A stretch of 64,000 nucleotides of DNA, taken from Spinellus fusiger (Eukaryota; Mucoromycota; Mucoromycetes; Mucorales; Phycomycetaceae). The stretch is from assembly GCA_025094145.1 (NCBI GenBank), contig JALLLS010000004.1, positions 1 through 64,000 of the forward strand, in the 5' to 3' direction. The notes beneath the pieces are model-generated. The model searched no databases, was not told the origin of the DNA, and saw only the letters and a list, made by a program, of their open reading frames with translations. Both the position numbers and the translations under genes were made by a program. The first letter of the stretch is position 1. The number at the start of each line of letters is the position of its first letter. This document shows positions 10,786 through 22,315 of the stretch, one piece after another.

Positions 10786-11258
10786 ATATACAGCACTTGT
10801 ATGTATTCTATCGTGTTATCTATTTTGTTTATTTTTTTTTACCTACTATGCATGAACTATTCTGTTACTTTGCATATCTTCTTAAAAGAAGAAAAGAAGA
10901 AAAAGAAAAGAAGAAAAGAAGAAAAGGCTTTGCACTTTCATTTATTCATTTTAAACATATAGTATTCAATCCATTTCTAATACACTTTGATGCATATAGG
11001 CGAAGGAGAGGTGTTGTATGTGTGTGTGTGTGTGTGTGTGTGTCGCTATAAAATGATATCCAAGATTACACCATTTCAAGTTCAAGTGGTCTTGTTTATT
11101 TTAATTCCATGCTTTGTTATCACTCATTTGAATCATTCTAAATAATAATAATACATAACTCAAACATCTAATAAACATAGAAAAGAGTTTAAAGAAAAAG
11201 CTGTTATTGCCCATTGCAAAGTAGATAGTTTGTCTGCACCATGGGCTTCCTTTAGTTA
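10786..11258. other. Intergenic with simple repeats
   Basis: This holds GAAAA-type repeats at about 10888-10925 and a GT microsatellite at about 11019-11043. The Nab2-like terminator must lie here. No gene was seen. Confidence 0.4.
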
Positions 11259-11933
11259 TTAAACTAAGGCACCAGTGATCACTGGGGAGGAGAAAGATGA
11301 GGATACATCAGAAGGCTTGGGACCTTTTATTGGTTCTAGTTGTATCATTTGTGTGATGCTTTCTTTTGTTATATCTAAGGGAGTGTCCTGGGTGGGTGCC
11401 ATTTTCCCTTGGAGAGAACATGTCGGGTGTGCTGTTCTCTTGTATGCAGAATAAGAGGTCTCGACGACCCAGATCGATAAGTACACATTTGTCTTTTGTC
11501 TCTGCTAATTCAGCTTGAGATATCTCTTCAATAGACTCAAGGTGATCCCTACCAATAAGTGCCTTGCGAGTATCACCTGAGGAACGTCTCGACATGAAGT
11601 TTTGCTTGATCACTGACACTGCCACACCATCGGTTTCTATTGTGCCTTGACATCTCATTGACTTATCTATATCTTGATTTTTGAACACCTTTGATTTAAA
11701 ATTGATATAATCCCAAAGATCAAACTTTTCACCTACATAGCTCTTGTTTTCTTAAGATTTGGTAGTTGAGTGTCTTGGTATCCATTGTAATGTGAGAGGA
11801 AATGAAGCTTTTAAGAAGTGGGAAGCAACTAAAAAACATGTTTCCGTTTTCTTCGCATAGTTGAGCCAGCTTAGCAAATGCGTACATGTGCTTGGTTGGA
11901 TTGGCTTTAACATAATAATAGATCGAGTTTTTT
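11259..11933 (-). pseudogene. Broken Fanzor (eukaryotic TnpB-like RNA-guided nuclease), middle part
   Basis: Read on the minus strand, a frame from about 11933 encodes a segment with YYYVKANPTKHMYAFAKL and MDTKTLNYQIL. It stops near 11735 and continues, frame-shifted, through DLWDYINFKSK, GTIETDGVAVSVIKQNF and KDKCVLIDLGRRDLLF. The latter resembles the TnpB/Fanzor RuvC-I region, whose catalytic Asp sits in an IDxGRRD context. A further shift follows near 11400. The N-terminal part and the C-terminal zinc ribbon are absent here, so this is a dead copy. The family assignment is from recalled Mucoromycota Fanzor-like sequences and is not searched. A matching C-terminal fragment of another copy lies at 41253-41644. 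Confidence 0.65.
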
Positions 11934-13207
11934 ATTTTCTATTTTCTATTCTCTATTTTATAGCAAATCTATAACTGGGAGGATGGCAGGCTAGCAGGTC
12001 TTGTATTTGGCTAATGGCCCCCCCTTTTTTTTTCCAAGAAATCTATGGGTGCATTGGGAACAGTTTTTGTCGAGATATTGTAAAATAGGTAAATATTCCC
12101 ATCTCCAACTAGTATCTTGTAAAGATGTCTTGATTGCCATTACTCTGGTGGTATTAGTACATGAGGAACTTACTATAGGCTCTTCATCAGTCTCTTATAA
12201 AGACATGTAATAATCTTATATTGTTTCTACAAGCAGATTATATCTTCTTTATTTATATCTTGTTGGCTGTGTAGCATTTTTTAGTTCAGAGAAAGTAGAT
12301 AGAAATGCAGTGAGAAAAGAGGAAATAAACAGTTTTTGACTAATAGTATTGATGTGTAGTGTCTTTAATGGCTTTCTGAGTATAAAGGCAGTTAGTTATT
12401 TAACGTACGATTCACTCTACTCTTTTATTCAACCTCCTTGTCATTCTTTTATACTTCTATTCTATTCTAATCTTTACTACAAATAGAAGAACTTGGCTTA
12501 GGTTATCACCAAAAGGCACACATCCTAATGCAGGCTGTTGCACTTTCATACTATCTTTAAAAGGTCTACCAACTAGATCGAATAATCTATAGTTTATTCT
12601 AGATGCTTCATCTCAGACTCATCATTTTATAGCTGTTTTTTTATTTTTATTTTTATTTTTATTTTTATTTTTATTTTTATTTTTATTTTCTTAAGATTTA
12701 CCAACTGTTGATTTATGTTTATTTTTCTGTTTATTTATTTAAAATATTGAATGCTTCACGACAAATTAGTCTAAATATAAATATATATAATGATAATGAT
12801 AATCTTATTAAATCTTTGTAGAAGAATAAAGAAAACTTTACATAGACTAAATGTTAAAATAATTCATTTCAGGTTTCTTTTCTTTGTGTATTGTACGCAA
12901 TCCAATACAGTAGATTGTGTATAGAAAAGATAATAATAATAAATAAGAGACATGAAAAGGCAGTGTATTCTCTTGGACAGTATTTAAATCGGAAAGCAAA
13001 ATTCTTACAAGATGAATTTGTGATACAGTGGCATTTCGACATTGTTCAATTGCTATGAGTATTCTTTCCAACTACCGACACTGCCTGGCTGATCTTTAAA
13101 CTCTATCACTTTACTGCAAACAGTCACTTGTGACATTAATCTAGCAAAGATACTTTTTATTTTTTGAAGGCTGGTATTTTCTATTACTTTCTACAGACGC
13201 ATTTACC
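11934..13207. other. AT-rich intergenic DNA
   Basis: No convincing gene is present. An ATTTTT microsatellite runs at about 12637-12690 and the rest is T-rich unique sequence. Confidence 0.45.
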
Positions 13208-14897
13208 ATGCCAAGACCACATGCTAGACAACCAGCAAAACCAAAAATAGTTAAAAAAGTAAAGGGGCCAGAGACTTTTGAGGAGTTTATGGAAGGTTGG
13301 ATACTTTTCTCTTTAATATTTTAATTTTTATTGCATACTGACACTAGTACCTTAGCTGGTATTGAGTCAGAGGAACAAGGCGAGCGCTATAAAACTGGTG
13401 AACGTGCACAGCGTAGATATGAGAATGCAGTTGAGATGTATTCAAAGGCATACTCACTCAATCCGAACGACGCGGACTGTCTTTATAATTGGTAGACAAG
13501 GAAGTAAATGACGAATCAATAACCGCATCTTTCTTTAGGGGACGTGTGTTGTTCTTGCTTGTTAATTTCCTGCCTACTCACTACGACCCAGAAGATAAAC
13601 TCGAGAAAATAGACAATTCAATTAATAAACTCAGAAAGGCCTTGGAGTTGGAACAAGGCAAAACAGATATACAGTTCAATCTTGCTCAGGCATTACACCA
13701 GCGTGCAGAAACACTTCAAGATACAACCGAGATTGATAATGCCTACAGTCAGTCTGCTATTGGTAAATTACAGGGATTTAATATTCATATGTATTCATAC
13801 AAAGACACCTAGCTCTTCAAGAGGCCATTGGAATATTTGAATCTGTTTATCAGTTGCAAGAAAAAGAATACAAAGAGCATCGCTCTCAAACCAAAACAGA
13901 GAATATCTTGTCAGAGGAAGAGCACGTACATACATCTGAATGCCAACATGAACATGAATCTGCACCAAAAGAAACAACAGAAACAACAAACACAACAGAC
14001 ACAATGGCTACTGTCACTCAAGTAGAACCTACTACAGCAGCCTCTCTTATTGATACTCTTCTCTCAACCTCAGAGACCATGGCCAGTATGGCATCCATGC
14101 TTGCTTCTTTCCAAGCCTCAACAGATCTGTTTGGTCGTGCCCGTGCAAAACTATCGTTAGCAGAAAAGTGGTTAATGGAGATTACTGAAAAAGAAGACGG
14201 ATATAAACCTTGTCGGATACAGATCAATCTCAAACAAGCACAATGCTTTTCTGCCATGGCGGATCGCTCTTTCTTATCCAGTGGAAAAGTCGACCATAGT
14301 CTATTCAGTCGATCCATTGAGTGTCTTGATCAAGTGATTGAGCAATTCGACTCATCCAATGTGGAGGCCATGTGCGATCGAGGAGATATTCTTACTTCTT
14401 TTGCCCAGGCACTTTCAGATGAAGCAGAAAGAACAAAAACACCCCTCATACCAGAAACAACTGGGAAAGATATTTGGCAATTGTTTGCCCAAGCAACATC
14501 TTCCTTTCAAGCTGCATTGAAGATTGAATCAAAGAATTTGAATATTCTGAATAAGTTGGGTGATCTCTGTATGATCCGTGCCAAACTTCAATTGCCAGTG
14601 GCCGAAAGAAACAGGCCGCAATTGTTGAAGAATGGTGAATTTTATTACAAACAGGCTGTACAGGCAAATAAACAAGTGCTTACAAGTGGTTGGATTGGTT
14701 GGGGCCACAGCTTATGGGCCCAAGAAGAGTTGGTGGATTTGAAAGGCAAAAGAGTAGAAGCATCAAAAGTAATGAAGATGTGGATTAATTATGGTGGTAG
14801 CCATGAGATGTTTGATAACATTACCGAAGACAGTAGCATTCTTGATCCATCCTTTATTGAATGGGTTGTGGATAATTTCTTTGATGATTCTGATTAA
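13208..14897 (+). CDS. TPR-repeat protein of unknown role
   Basis: Four exons join in phase: 13208-13295, 13356-13491, 13539-13762 and 13813-14897, encoding 510 residues. The N-terminal half has tetratricopeptide-like helices (YENAVEMYSKAYSLNPNDADCLYNWG, split here as AVEMYSKAYSLNPN then CLYNWGRVLFLL) and later KLRKALELEQGKTDIQFNLA. A Glu/His/Thr-rich low-complexity linker follows at residues 170-215. A second helical block holds further TPR-like pairs (FQAALKIESKNLNILNKLGDL) and a conserved-looking end, GWIGWGHSLWAQEELVDLKG. TPR proteins act as scaffolds. No catalytic motif is visible. The intron starting GTTGGA at 13296 has a weak donor but gives the correct phase. Confidence 0.75.
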
Positions 14898-15609
14898 ATA
14901 TATTTTGCATTTTACTATACCAAACCATCCACTCTCTCATACTTCATTGATACTTTCATAAAAATATTACTGTAATGAATAAATATGGTTTATTATCCTT
15001 AAGGAATAGACTACTTATATATAAATATTGAGTTATAACATTGATTTATCTTTCTTGTAAAGATGCTCAAATAGTATACAGTCTTTGCTTTGTTTTGTTT
15101 TATAACGAGAATCTTCAACTACTTAACAGTGATGACAAATATCAACAGAGAATCAACTATAATTAGATGTAAATAGGTGACTACATAGAGTTATTACTAC
15201 ACCAGCCTTAAAAAATACAGTGCATTTCATTGATCTGCAAAGTACCATAGGATTTTCATGTTGCTTAGTTTCCATTTCTCGTTATAGATTAAAGGCGTAA
15301 ACTCCAATTATGAGAATTTACCTGCACAAAAATGGGGCTATTACTGTTGTTATTCTCATGAATACTTATGTACAATCATAGAAGATATTGTTGGAAAAGG
15401 AGGATAGAAAACATACACCCCTGAATCCCATAAGACTTGTTATCATAAAACTTAATCAATGTAGCCTAGGAAAAAGTATATAAGCCTGCTCAATTGATAG
15501 CAGAAGTAAATTGAGAAATATATCTATTACATTCCTAAACTACTCCTTTTGCCTTTGGGTTTTTTTTTTAAAAAATATAATTATAAATATAAATTTGCTA
15601 TTATTTATA
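14898..15609. other. AT-rich intergenic DNA
   Basis: No coding signal was seen. The stretch holds the 3' region of the TPR gene and the flank of the LINE relic. Confidence 0.45.
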
Positions 15610-16760
15610 GAGCATTGGGTCGTTGAGCAAGGTTTATCCCAGAGGCACTTACTATGGCCTCACATCCAAGAAAAAGGACAACGTTGAGTACATTGAACTT
15701 CATTTTGGTGACAGAGCCTCTTGTGAGAAGGCCTGCACCTCCCCTATTCTTGCCAATGGTGTGTCCATTTCTTCTGTTTCTGTAGTGTCCTCCGAGGATA
15801 ATCTGCTAAGACTGAATGTCAACCAGCCCCCTCTGCTCCCTTATCCTGTTGTTGCTGCTGGTCTTTGTGAGTGCCTTTCTCCCTTTGGTGTAGTCTAGAA
15901 GCTTGTTGTAGATGAGAACAACCTCTTATACCGTGGCTCGGGTCATATTTACATGACTCTCCTTCCAAACTCAGAGAAGCTTTTCAAGACATTGAGTTAT
16001 CGAGTGACTTATGATAGTAAACATGAGTTATTGGCTACTTGGCTATGCATAGAAGCCCACTGTAAATATTGTAAAGCAATGGGTCATGATGTGGCCAATT
16101 ACCCCAGTAAACCTAAGGAATTACGCTCTTGCTTCATGTGCCAAGCTATAGGGTATTTTTAGTCAAAATATATCAGAATTCCTTCTTCAGAGACGAATCC
16201 TAGCAAGTATCAACAAAAAACTGTCTCTACTACCACTGACAGACCCAAAACACTTCAGCCTCAAACAAATCCTTTAGCTAGACCCATAATCTCTGCTTCA
16301 AAAGTAGCTGCCACTCCTTCCAAGAGTTCAAAGGAATCGCTATCAGGAATGAGACACTTTGCTCTTAAGACACCAATCGTTATAACAGCTGGTACCATAG
16401 AACATATATTTCATTCTAACTCACCCAGCATTAAGTATACAGTACCAAGCACCCTCGACTCACCTCTGTTGACCCACCAAACTGTGTTTTAAAGGTATAC
16501 GCATGTGGACACATCTAGCCAAGAGGAGTTCTATATGGACCCTCATGCTAATAATAATGAAGAAAAAGGAGACTCTGACCTCGAGATGGGAGATGAAGAA
16601 GAGGGAGACCTCACCACCTTCTTTATGATTAGAGTAGCCTCTATGAATTGCAGAAGGCTAGTGAGAACTGGCCACTCCAACACACGCTCCTTATACAGTC
16701 CCATGCAATAAATGAGTAGACAGCGAACTAAGTTTGATTTCTTATTCTTCAATAATAAAA
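15610..16760 (+). mobile_element. Decayed LINE: ORF1 with zinc knuckles and start of ORF2
   Basis: Broken frames at 15623-15898, 15953-16162 and 16165-16700 follow one another in order. The second carries a retroviral-type zinc knuckle pair, CKYCKAMGHDVANY followed by CFMCQAIGY. In it the last Cys of the first knuckle has become Tyr and a stop interrupts the second. A Ser/Thr/Pro-rich stretch follows. The sequence then reaches IRVASMNCRRLVRTGHSNTR, which resembles the first strand of a LINE endonuclease domain. The rest of ORF2 is missing. Several stops make it non-functional. Confidence 0.6.
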
Positions 16761-16877
16761 TAGAGGTGTTTTTCTTTTCTTTTATAACTTATTCAAAAGA
16801 TGACCTCAATGAAAATCAGCCAACTGTTAGCCAAGAATATAAGATAGTCCCACCAAAAGAAGAGAGCAGGATATGTT

Positions 16878-17390
16878 TATTAGAGGTCAAATCATAGGAC
16901 AATGGAAAAGATATGCTACTTATCAATAGATTGTTAACAATCTTGATATCCCAAAGAGCACAGTGGGCAGGGTCGTCCTATTGTTTAAAAACAAAGGCAC
17001 AATTCAACTCAAAATGCTTACATAAAGAATTAAAAAGGTGTCATCTACTTCGAAATTGGCTATCGTTTTGTCTATTCACAGAAACCCTATACAAACAATT
17101 GCATATGATTTGAAATAATATGAATGATACAGGTGTGAATGTTTGCCGTACTACATTTCTAAAATACATCAATGAACTCAGGTTTTTTTCATGCTCACCA
17201 TCAAGAAAACTTGGTATGACATATACTCACAAGCATAACCAATACAAAACAGATAGAACGATGGTTGCGTAGTGAATGGGAGAAGATCCAAAATGAATTT
17301 CTGGGAAATTTAGTGGATAGTATGCCAACGAGGTGTTCCGCTGTGATGAAGAATAATGGCTTTGCTAAAAAAGTACTGAACACTATCTTT
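16878..17390 (+). mobile_element. Tc1/mariner transposase relic, internally deleted
   Basis: Frames broken by stops give RGQIIGQWKRYATY and NNLDIPKSTVGRVVLLF, the paired helix-turn-helix region of Tc1-type transposases. After a gap comes WLRSEWEKIQNEFLGNLVDS then MPTRCSAVMKNNG, the typical C-terminus. The DDE catalytic part between them is missing or unrecognisable around 17120-17250. No terminal inverted repeats could be fixed by eye. Confidence 0.65.
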
Positions 17391-19574
17391 ATAATAAAAA
17401 CGTAGACAATTATCTAAAGAACGACTGTTCCAAATCTTGTGTTATTCTGTGAACCTTTTATTATGAACATCTTTGACTGATAGATATGCCTTTATTTTTC
17501 AAAATAAAATAAAAGATTGATTTTTTGTTTAGTCACTAATTACTTGGGAGTGTATTCCACAAGACACTCATTGTATTGTTATTAGGCAAGTAAAGACTCC
17601 TTTCAAGTCAGTCTCAGGTGGTCCTCTACAAGGTCAATACTGTCTATGATATACTCCTAAGCACAGTTATCTATCTTCTAAGAATAAATCATTATAATGT
17701 TAGGGTATAAATTCTATTGCTATGAAGGGAATACACTTAGGCAGTGGCTATAGTCATAATATAGTATTAGCTATACTATTATAATAAACTAATTGATAAT
17801 ACAATTTAATATAAGGTATTCTATAAAAAGAAATTATGATTTGAATACTTGTAAACCTTTGATTTTAAACACAGTTACATAAAAGGGAAACTGTCACATT
17901 ATTTAAATGGAATGTGTGTTACCTATTGAAGGCCAGAAAAATCTTTGGGTGTGTAGACATCAATTGCACCTCAGCCACATAAAGAAAAGTAGCCACCAAG
18001 CAAGTGTTGCAACTTGTGTAGAAATATTACACAATCACCCTAAAAGAAATTACTGATGAACTCATATTGCAAGTTAATGTCTTTGAGTTCATTTGCACAT
18101 ACAATCTATTAAAAAAGAAAACCGACAAAAGGTTCATCTGTAAATAGAGGATCTTCCTCAGGTTGGCAGCAAAAGAGGATACATTAATATTGATTTTAAA
18201 GATAAATCCCAAATAGATTGATTAGCAAACACTTAATAATAAAATATAAAATATGAAATATAAAATCACCCCTGAACTTTGCCCAGATCTACTATACAAT
18301 CATGTGGGTGAAGTAGTACTCCAGAAAACTTAATGCTATTGGTATTTATAATGCGCAGCGTTTTGTACATAGTATTTCTATGTGGCTTTAATATTAAGAT
18401 TTAAATACTTCCCTATGCCCAGGCTATGATTCATCCAGGAATTGAACAGTACTGACCAATGGAGTTGTTTTGAACAAGACAATTCAATGATAGCTCAATA
18501 GTATTGTTCTTTTCAAGGCACAAGTACTCTAGGTAAATACATTGTCTGGTATGAAATAAGCATAAAATTGAAATAGTCATTACCAAGAAAAGTAGACTAT
18601 TCACAACATTTACTATAGAAATAGATTGCTGCTATGATAGCATTTATTCCATGAAAATAGTGATTATCTATAAAGGTGTCTGCATGTACAATGTATTACA
18701 AAGGAAAAAAGTAGACCATTCTACCGTGTTTTTAAGCCTGTTATACTATTTTAACATGCCATTCTTTTTCATGCAGTAAACTATTGTTATTGTTATTGTT
18801 ATTCTTTATTGTTATTTTATTTTCTGCATCTAGTACTCTGAATAAACCTCATAATAATAATAATAATAATAATAATAAAAGTTGGATGACTTTATACCTG
18901 GACACAATGCATTTGTTTGTTATTCCTTGACAAGTAGATGTACGCTTAATAAAGGAGAGAGAAGATAGGACCGAGAAATACAAAACATAATCTCACTTGT
19001 TATCATGACTATAATAGTAAACCAGATATCCTATTCACTTTTTTAAATTTTTTATTTTATAAATATAAGGAAGTAGTGTCAGTTATTTCTAATAAGCGTA
19101 AGATCATCACAATCATAGCAACGGCATTGGGCACTTATAAAGTATGGGGTAGACCTTTTGAGAAAAGAGGCTGTTCTTTTTTGGTTTCACTGTTCGACGT
19201 TATGACCGGTGGTTTACTTTCTCTTATATTCACTTACTAAAATTACTTGAGGTATTTAATTTATACATATGATCTGTCTCTTTTATGTTTATCGCTATGA
19301 CTCACCCAAGATATTTATGGAGCTTGAGTTAAAATATAAAACACATAACATGTAATGACTTATTTCTTTGTAATGTCAAGTGTATAGATTATAGGCTACA
19401 ATTAGGTAGCCTGTAGATATGTATTTAAGAATAGATAGATTATAGTAGTAATGTGGCCATAGTAATACAGGCATTTGAATTAAATAGATCAAGGGGTGAA
19501 ATAATAGTAAGTTGTAACAGCGAAGAAACAAAGACTATGCTGTGCATAGCTATATCCGTTGGTGTACAGATATA
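17391..19574. other. AT-rich, gene-poor intergenic DNA
   Basis: No gene was recognised. Simple repeats are a (TTATTG)n run at about 18783-18815 and an (ATA)n run at about 18850-18878. Confidence 0.5.
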
Positions 19575-20322
19575 TTAGGCAAGGCGTCCAGTAGGAAGTA
19601 GGAAGTAGGAGGAGTCTCTGGTCAACAAACCAGACAAGGCGTTGTACCAGGCGATCAAAGCGGTAATGATACCGAATGCGCCACCAGCTACCTTGGAGCT
19701 GATGCTGTTGTTGAATTCACCAGCAGCAAGGAGAATGAAAGTAATGAACAGGAAGAAGAACAAAGACACAAGACCAACAGAAGAGCGGTGGGAGGCAATC
19801 AATAGAATACCAGTGAAGATGGCCCATGACAAGAGATAGATACCCAATGACTGGCTAAGAGCATGGGGATCAACACCAGCACCACTGTAGGAACCCAATA
19901 TGTTTGCACCAGGAATGAATACAAGAGCATAAGACAACCAGAAACCACCATAGCTGGAGAAGGCCGTAGCACCAAAAGTATTTCCTGTTCTAAACTCCCA
20001 CATACCAGCCAATAACTATAAAGAAAAAGAGGTGAGACTTGTTTCATTTTGTGGTTTTAGTTCTTACCTGAACAAGTCCGCCGTAGAAGAAAGCCAAGCC
20101 AACAACAATGTTATTAGGACCAGCGGGAGATACACCAGCACCAGCATTGTGGAGTGAAAGAACAAAGGTAGTCAAGGCAAATGAACTCAATCCCAAAGGA
20201 CCAGGGTTGGCAATAGTGGGAGCAGCATAAATGGCCTGAGGAGGGTGGGATTGGGTAGCAGGGTACTTTCCCTCTACCTCACTAAGAGATTGGTTTGTGT
20301 GGACTTGTTCCAGGTCAGACAT
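19575..20322 (-). CDS. Ato/GPR1/FUN34/YaaH family acetate or ammonium transporter
   Basis: Two exons, 20068-20322 and 19575-20015, are joined across a 52-nt intron (GTAAGA to TTATAG) and encode 231 residues. A hydrophilic N-terminus leads to the family signature [19 protein letters not shown]. Six membrane segments follow, including [20 protein letters not shown] and the short cytosolic end. Members form hexameric channels for acetate and succinate in the fungal plasma membrane and are usually induced on non-sugar carbon sources. The start at 20322 (MSDLEQ) is chosen over upstream in-frame Mets because the extra N-terminal residues would be hydrophobic and atypical, and because the TATA box would then fall inside the coding region. 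Confidence 0.93.
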
Positions 20323-20402
20323 CAGAGTTATAATGTAAAATGGGGTAAAGTAAGATAATAAGAATATATGTAAACGTAGGAAAGAGAGGGCAAAACCAGT
20401 GG

Positions 20403-20409
20403 TTTTATA
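20403..20409 (-). promoter_or_regulatory. TATA box of the Ato transporter gene
   Basis: TATAAAA on the minus strand lies about 80 nt upstream of the chosen ATG, a suitable distance for a TATA-driven inducible gene. Confidence 0.45.
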
Positions 20410-21468
20410 TCCCATGGTCTTTCACATTAAGCATTTTGGGTTACTTTATTCGTACATTCAAATGACTAAATACCCAGAAAGACCGTAGTTTTAAGGTACA
20501 CTTAAAGATACTTGAACTTATGCAAGAGCCAGATCGCCTGTATCTTCTGTCAATGTCTCATTGGGCTTTGCTTATTAACGTACAAAACTATATCCAAGCC
20601 AAGACTTTAAATAGTCTTATATGTTTGGCTTAAGATTAGAACATTTATTGTCACTTAACACTGAATTTGATATGCTAAGATCATGTAAATATAGATACAA
20701 AGTCAGTGTAAATATTAAAAAAAAATGGGGAAGCTATAACTCCTAACTGTATGCAAAATTAAGCAGTAACTTAAAAATGCCTTATACCATTCCTTCTCCT
20801 CTGATGTTATTAAAAAACACAAACCATGTGTCGGTATATCACGTGACTCATACAAGAGATCATCATAAGCATAAGATTCTCGGTTGGAAAGCCTGAATAA
20901 GGAAAGATGCCTAGGCTGTGTTTGTAGTGGATCCGAGGATCAAATTGCCAAACATATACTCTGACAGTGCCGCAGATCGGTCTAAAGAATTCTTATCCAA
21001 CTCTAGATTAAAGAGAGTATCTCTTCCATGGCCTTGTTTGTGTTGATTCTTTACATGATAACTATTTGTTGGTGAAGTCATGTTGCTATGGGTTTATCTA
21101 TTTGTAACTATGCGTAAGAGTGTGTCTTTGCAGAATGATATCACATTACATAAACACTTCAAAAACACTGTTATTTATTTCGATTCACAGTATTCATTAT
21201 TATTTTATTGAATAACCGCATGCAGAGTCCTGCACCATATAACATCTTCGCATATAAAAGAATACAAACTATTTCTAAGTAACTTGGAATATTCATAGAA
21301 TTTAACCTTAAAAGTCATGCAAACGCCGAATAAAATAGGCGTAGGTATAGCAAAGTGAAAAGACCATTTCTGAAAATGAGGTGAGCTTATTAAGGAAGGT
21401 GAGTCTGACAAGTTGGAGGACCCTGACTCTTTATTTGCAAGAAATATTTTATTTTATTTGGATAGCTT
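20410..21468. other. Intergenic DNA, no gene seen
   Basis: AT-rich sequence with no recognisable protein, RNA or repeat signal other than short homopolymers. Confidence 0.45.
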
Positions 21469-22315
21469 GGACCTTCTAAACAACAGTTCAAAGTTTTATT
21501 TTTATTTTTTGGGTGTTGGTTGCTATTCACACATTGGGCATTTTAGCCACCCTATGAGAGATTTTGAACAATTAAGATAAACATAGAAACACTTCAAATA
21601 CAAAAAGTGAAAAAATAATAATGAGCAATGAATGAGAAACAGGAGGACAGAGAAACACAAAACCCCACATGAGGAAAAGTGGGAAATGAGAAATGATGGT
21701 AAAATGAGAATTAAGAATAGACATCCAAAAGGCCATAAATTCAACAAAATAGGACACCAAAAAGATAACTGTCATGCTGTGGCGATTCGAAATCCAACGA
21801 GGGATACTTAGAGCAACTCGGACAATCCTGAAAATAAATACAGCAGCCATAATAGAAGCTTCTGGCTTTGTTAAACGGGCTAAGAATGGGTGGTAGAGGA
21901 CAGATTGGAGAAGAAGTGAGGATACAGCGTCTGTTGCTGAAGGAGTCTTTGCACTCTATGGCGGCGTTGGCGTTCCCGCTCAACACACCCATCAGCAGCC
22001 TCAATGAGCAAGCTACCAGCTGATGGCTCTACCTTAAATTCTCGAGTAGACGTGTCTCGATCAATGGCTTGCAGCAGTATTAACAAACTGGGCCAGAGAT
22101 CTCGCCACTTAACAAAAGAGTTAACCGTACGTGGCAGAAGATTTAGACAATAGTCAATTAGATGAAAGTCTTGTGGTGATGCAAGAAATAGGAAGAACAA
22201 GAATGTGGAGCGTTCATGATCAACGAATGTGCATGTGAGAAGGTGGTCCCTGTTAGCCGAAGGGTGACCACATTGGCAAGGAACTGAAGGTGTTCGTGGT
22301 CCTTCTAAACAACAG
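21469..22315 (-). mobile_element. 5'-truncated LINE insertion with target-site duplication, copy 3
   Basis: An 18-bp direct repeat, GG(A/T)CCTTCTAAACAACAG, lies at 21469-21486 and 22298-22315 with one mismatch and brackets about 810 bp. On the minus strand the insert begins inside an ORF2 C-terminal zinc-binding region (CQCGHPSANRDHLLTC). It continues with FHLIDYCLNLLP and KWRDLWPSLLILLQAIDRD, a typical end of Mucoromycota LINE ORF2 as I recall it. Frameshifts then lead into the 3' UTR and the A-rich terminus near 21487. The last bases of the duplication (ACAG) also precede the other two copies, so the true element end is ambiguous by 3-4 bp. Confidence 0.75.

Noticed and set aside
21572..22200. 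A pseudogene of a cellular armadillo-like protein
   Set aside because: I first saw a faint resemblance, but the neighbouring Cys/His block, the shared 3' terminus in three copies and the flanking duplication show it is a LINE ORF2 end.
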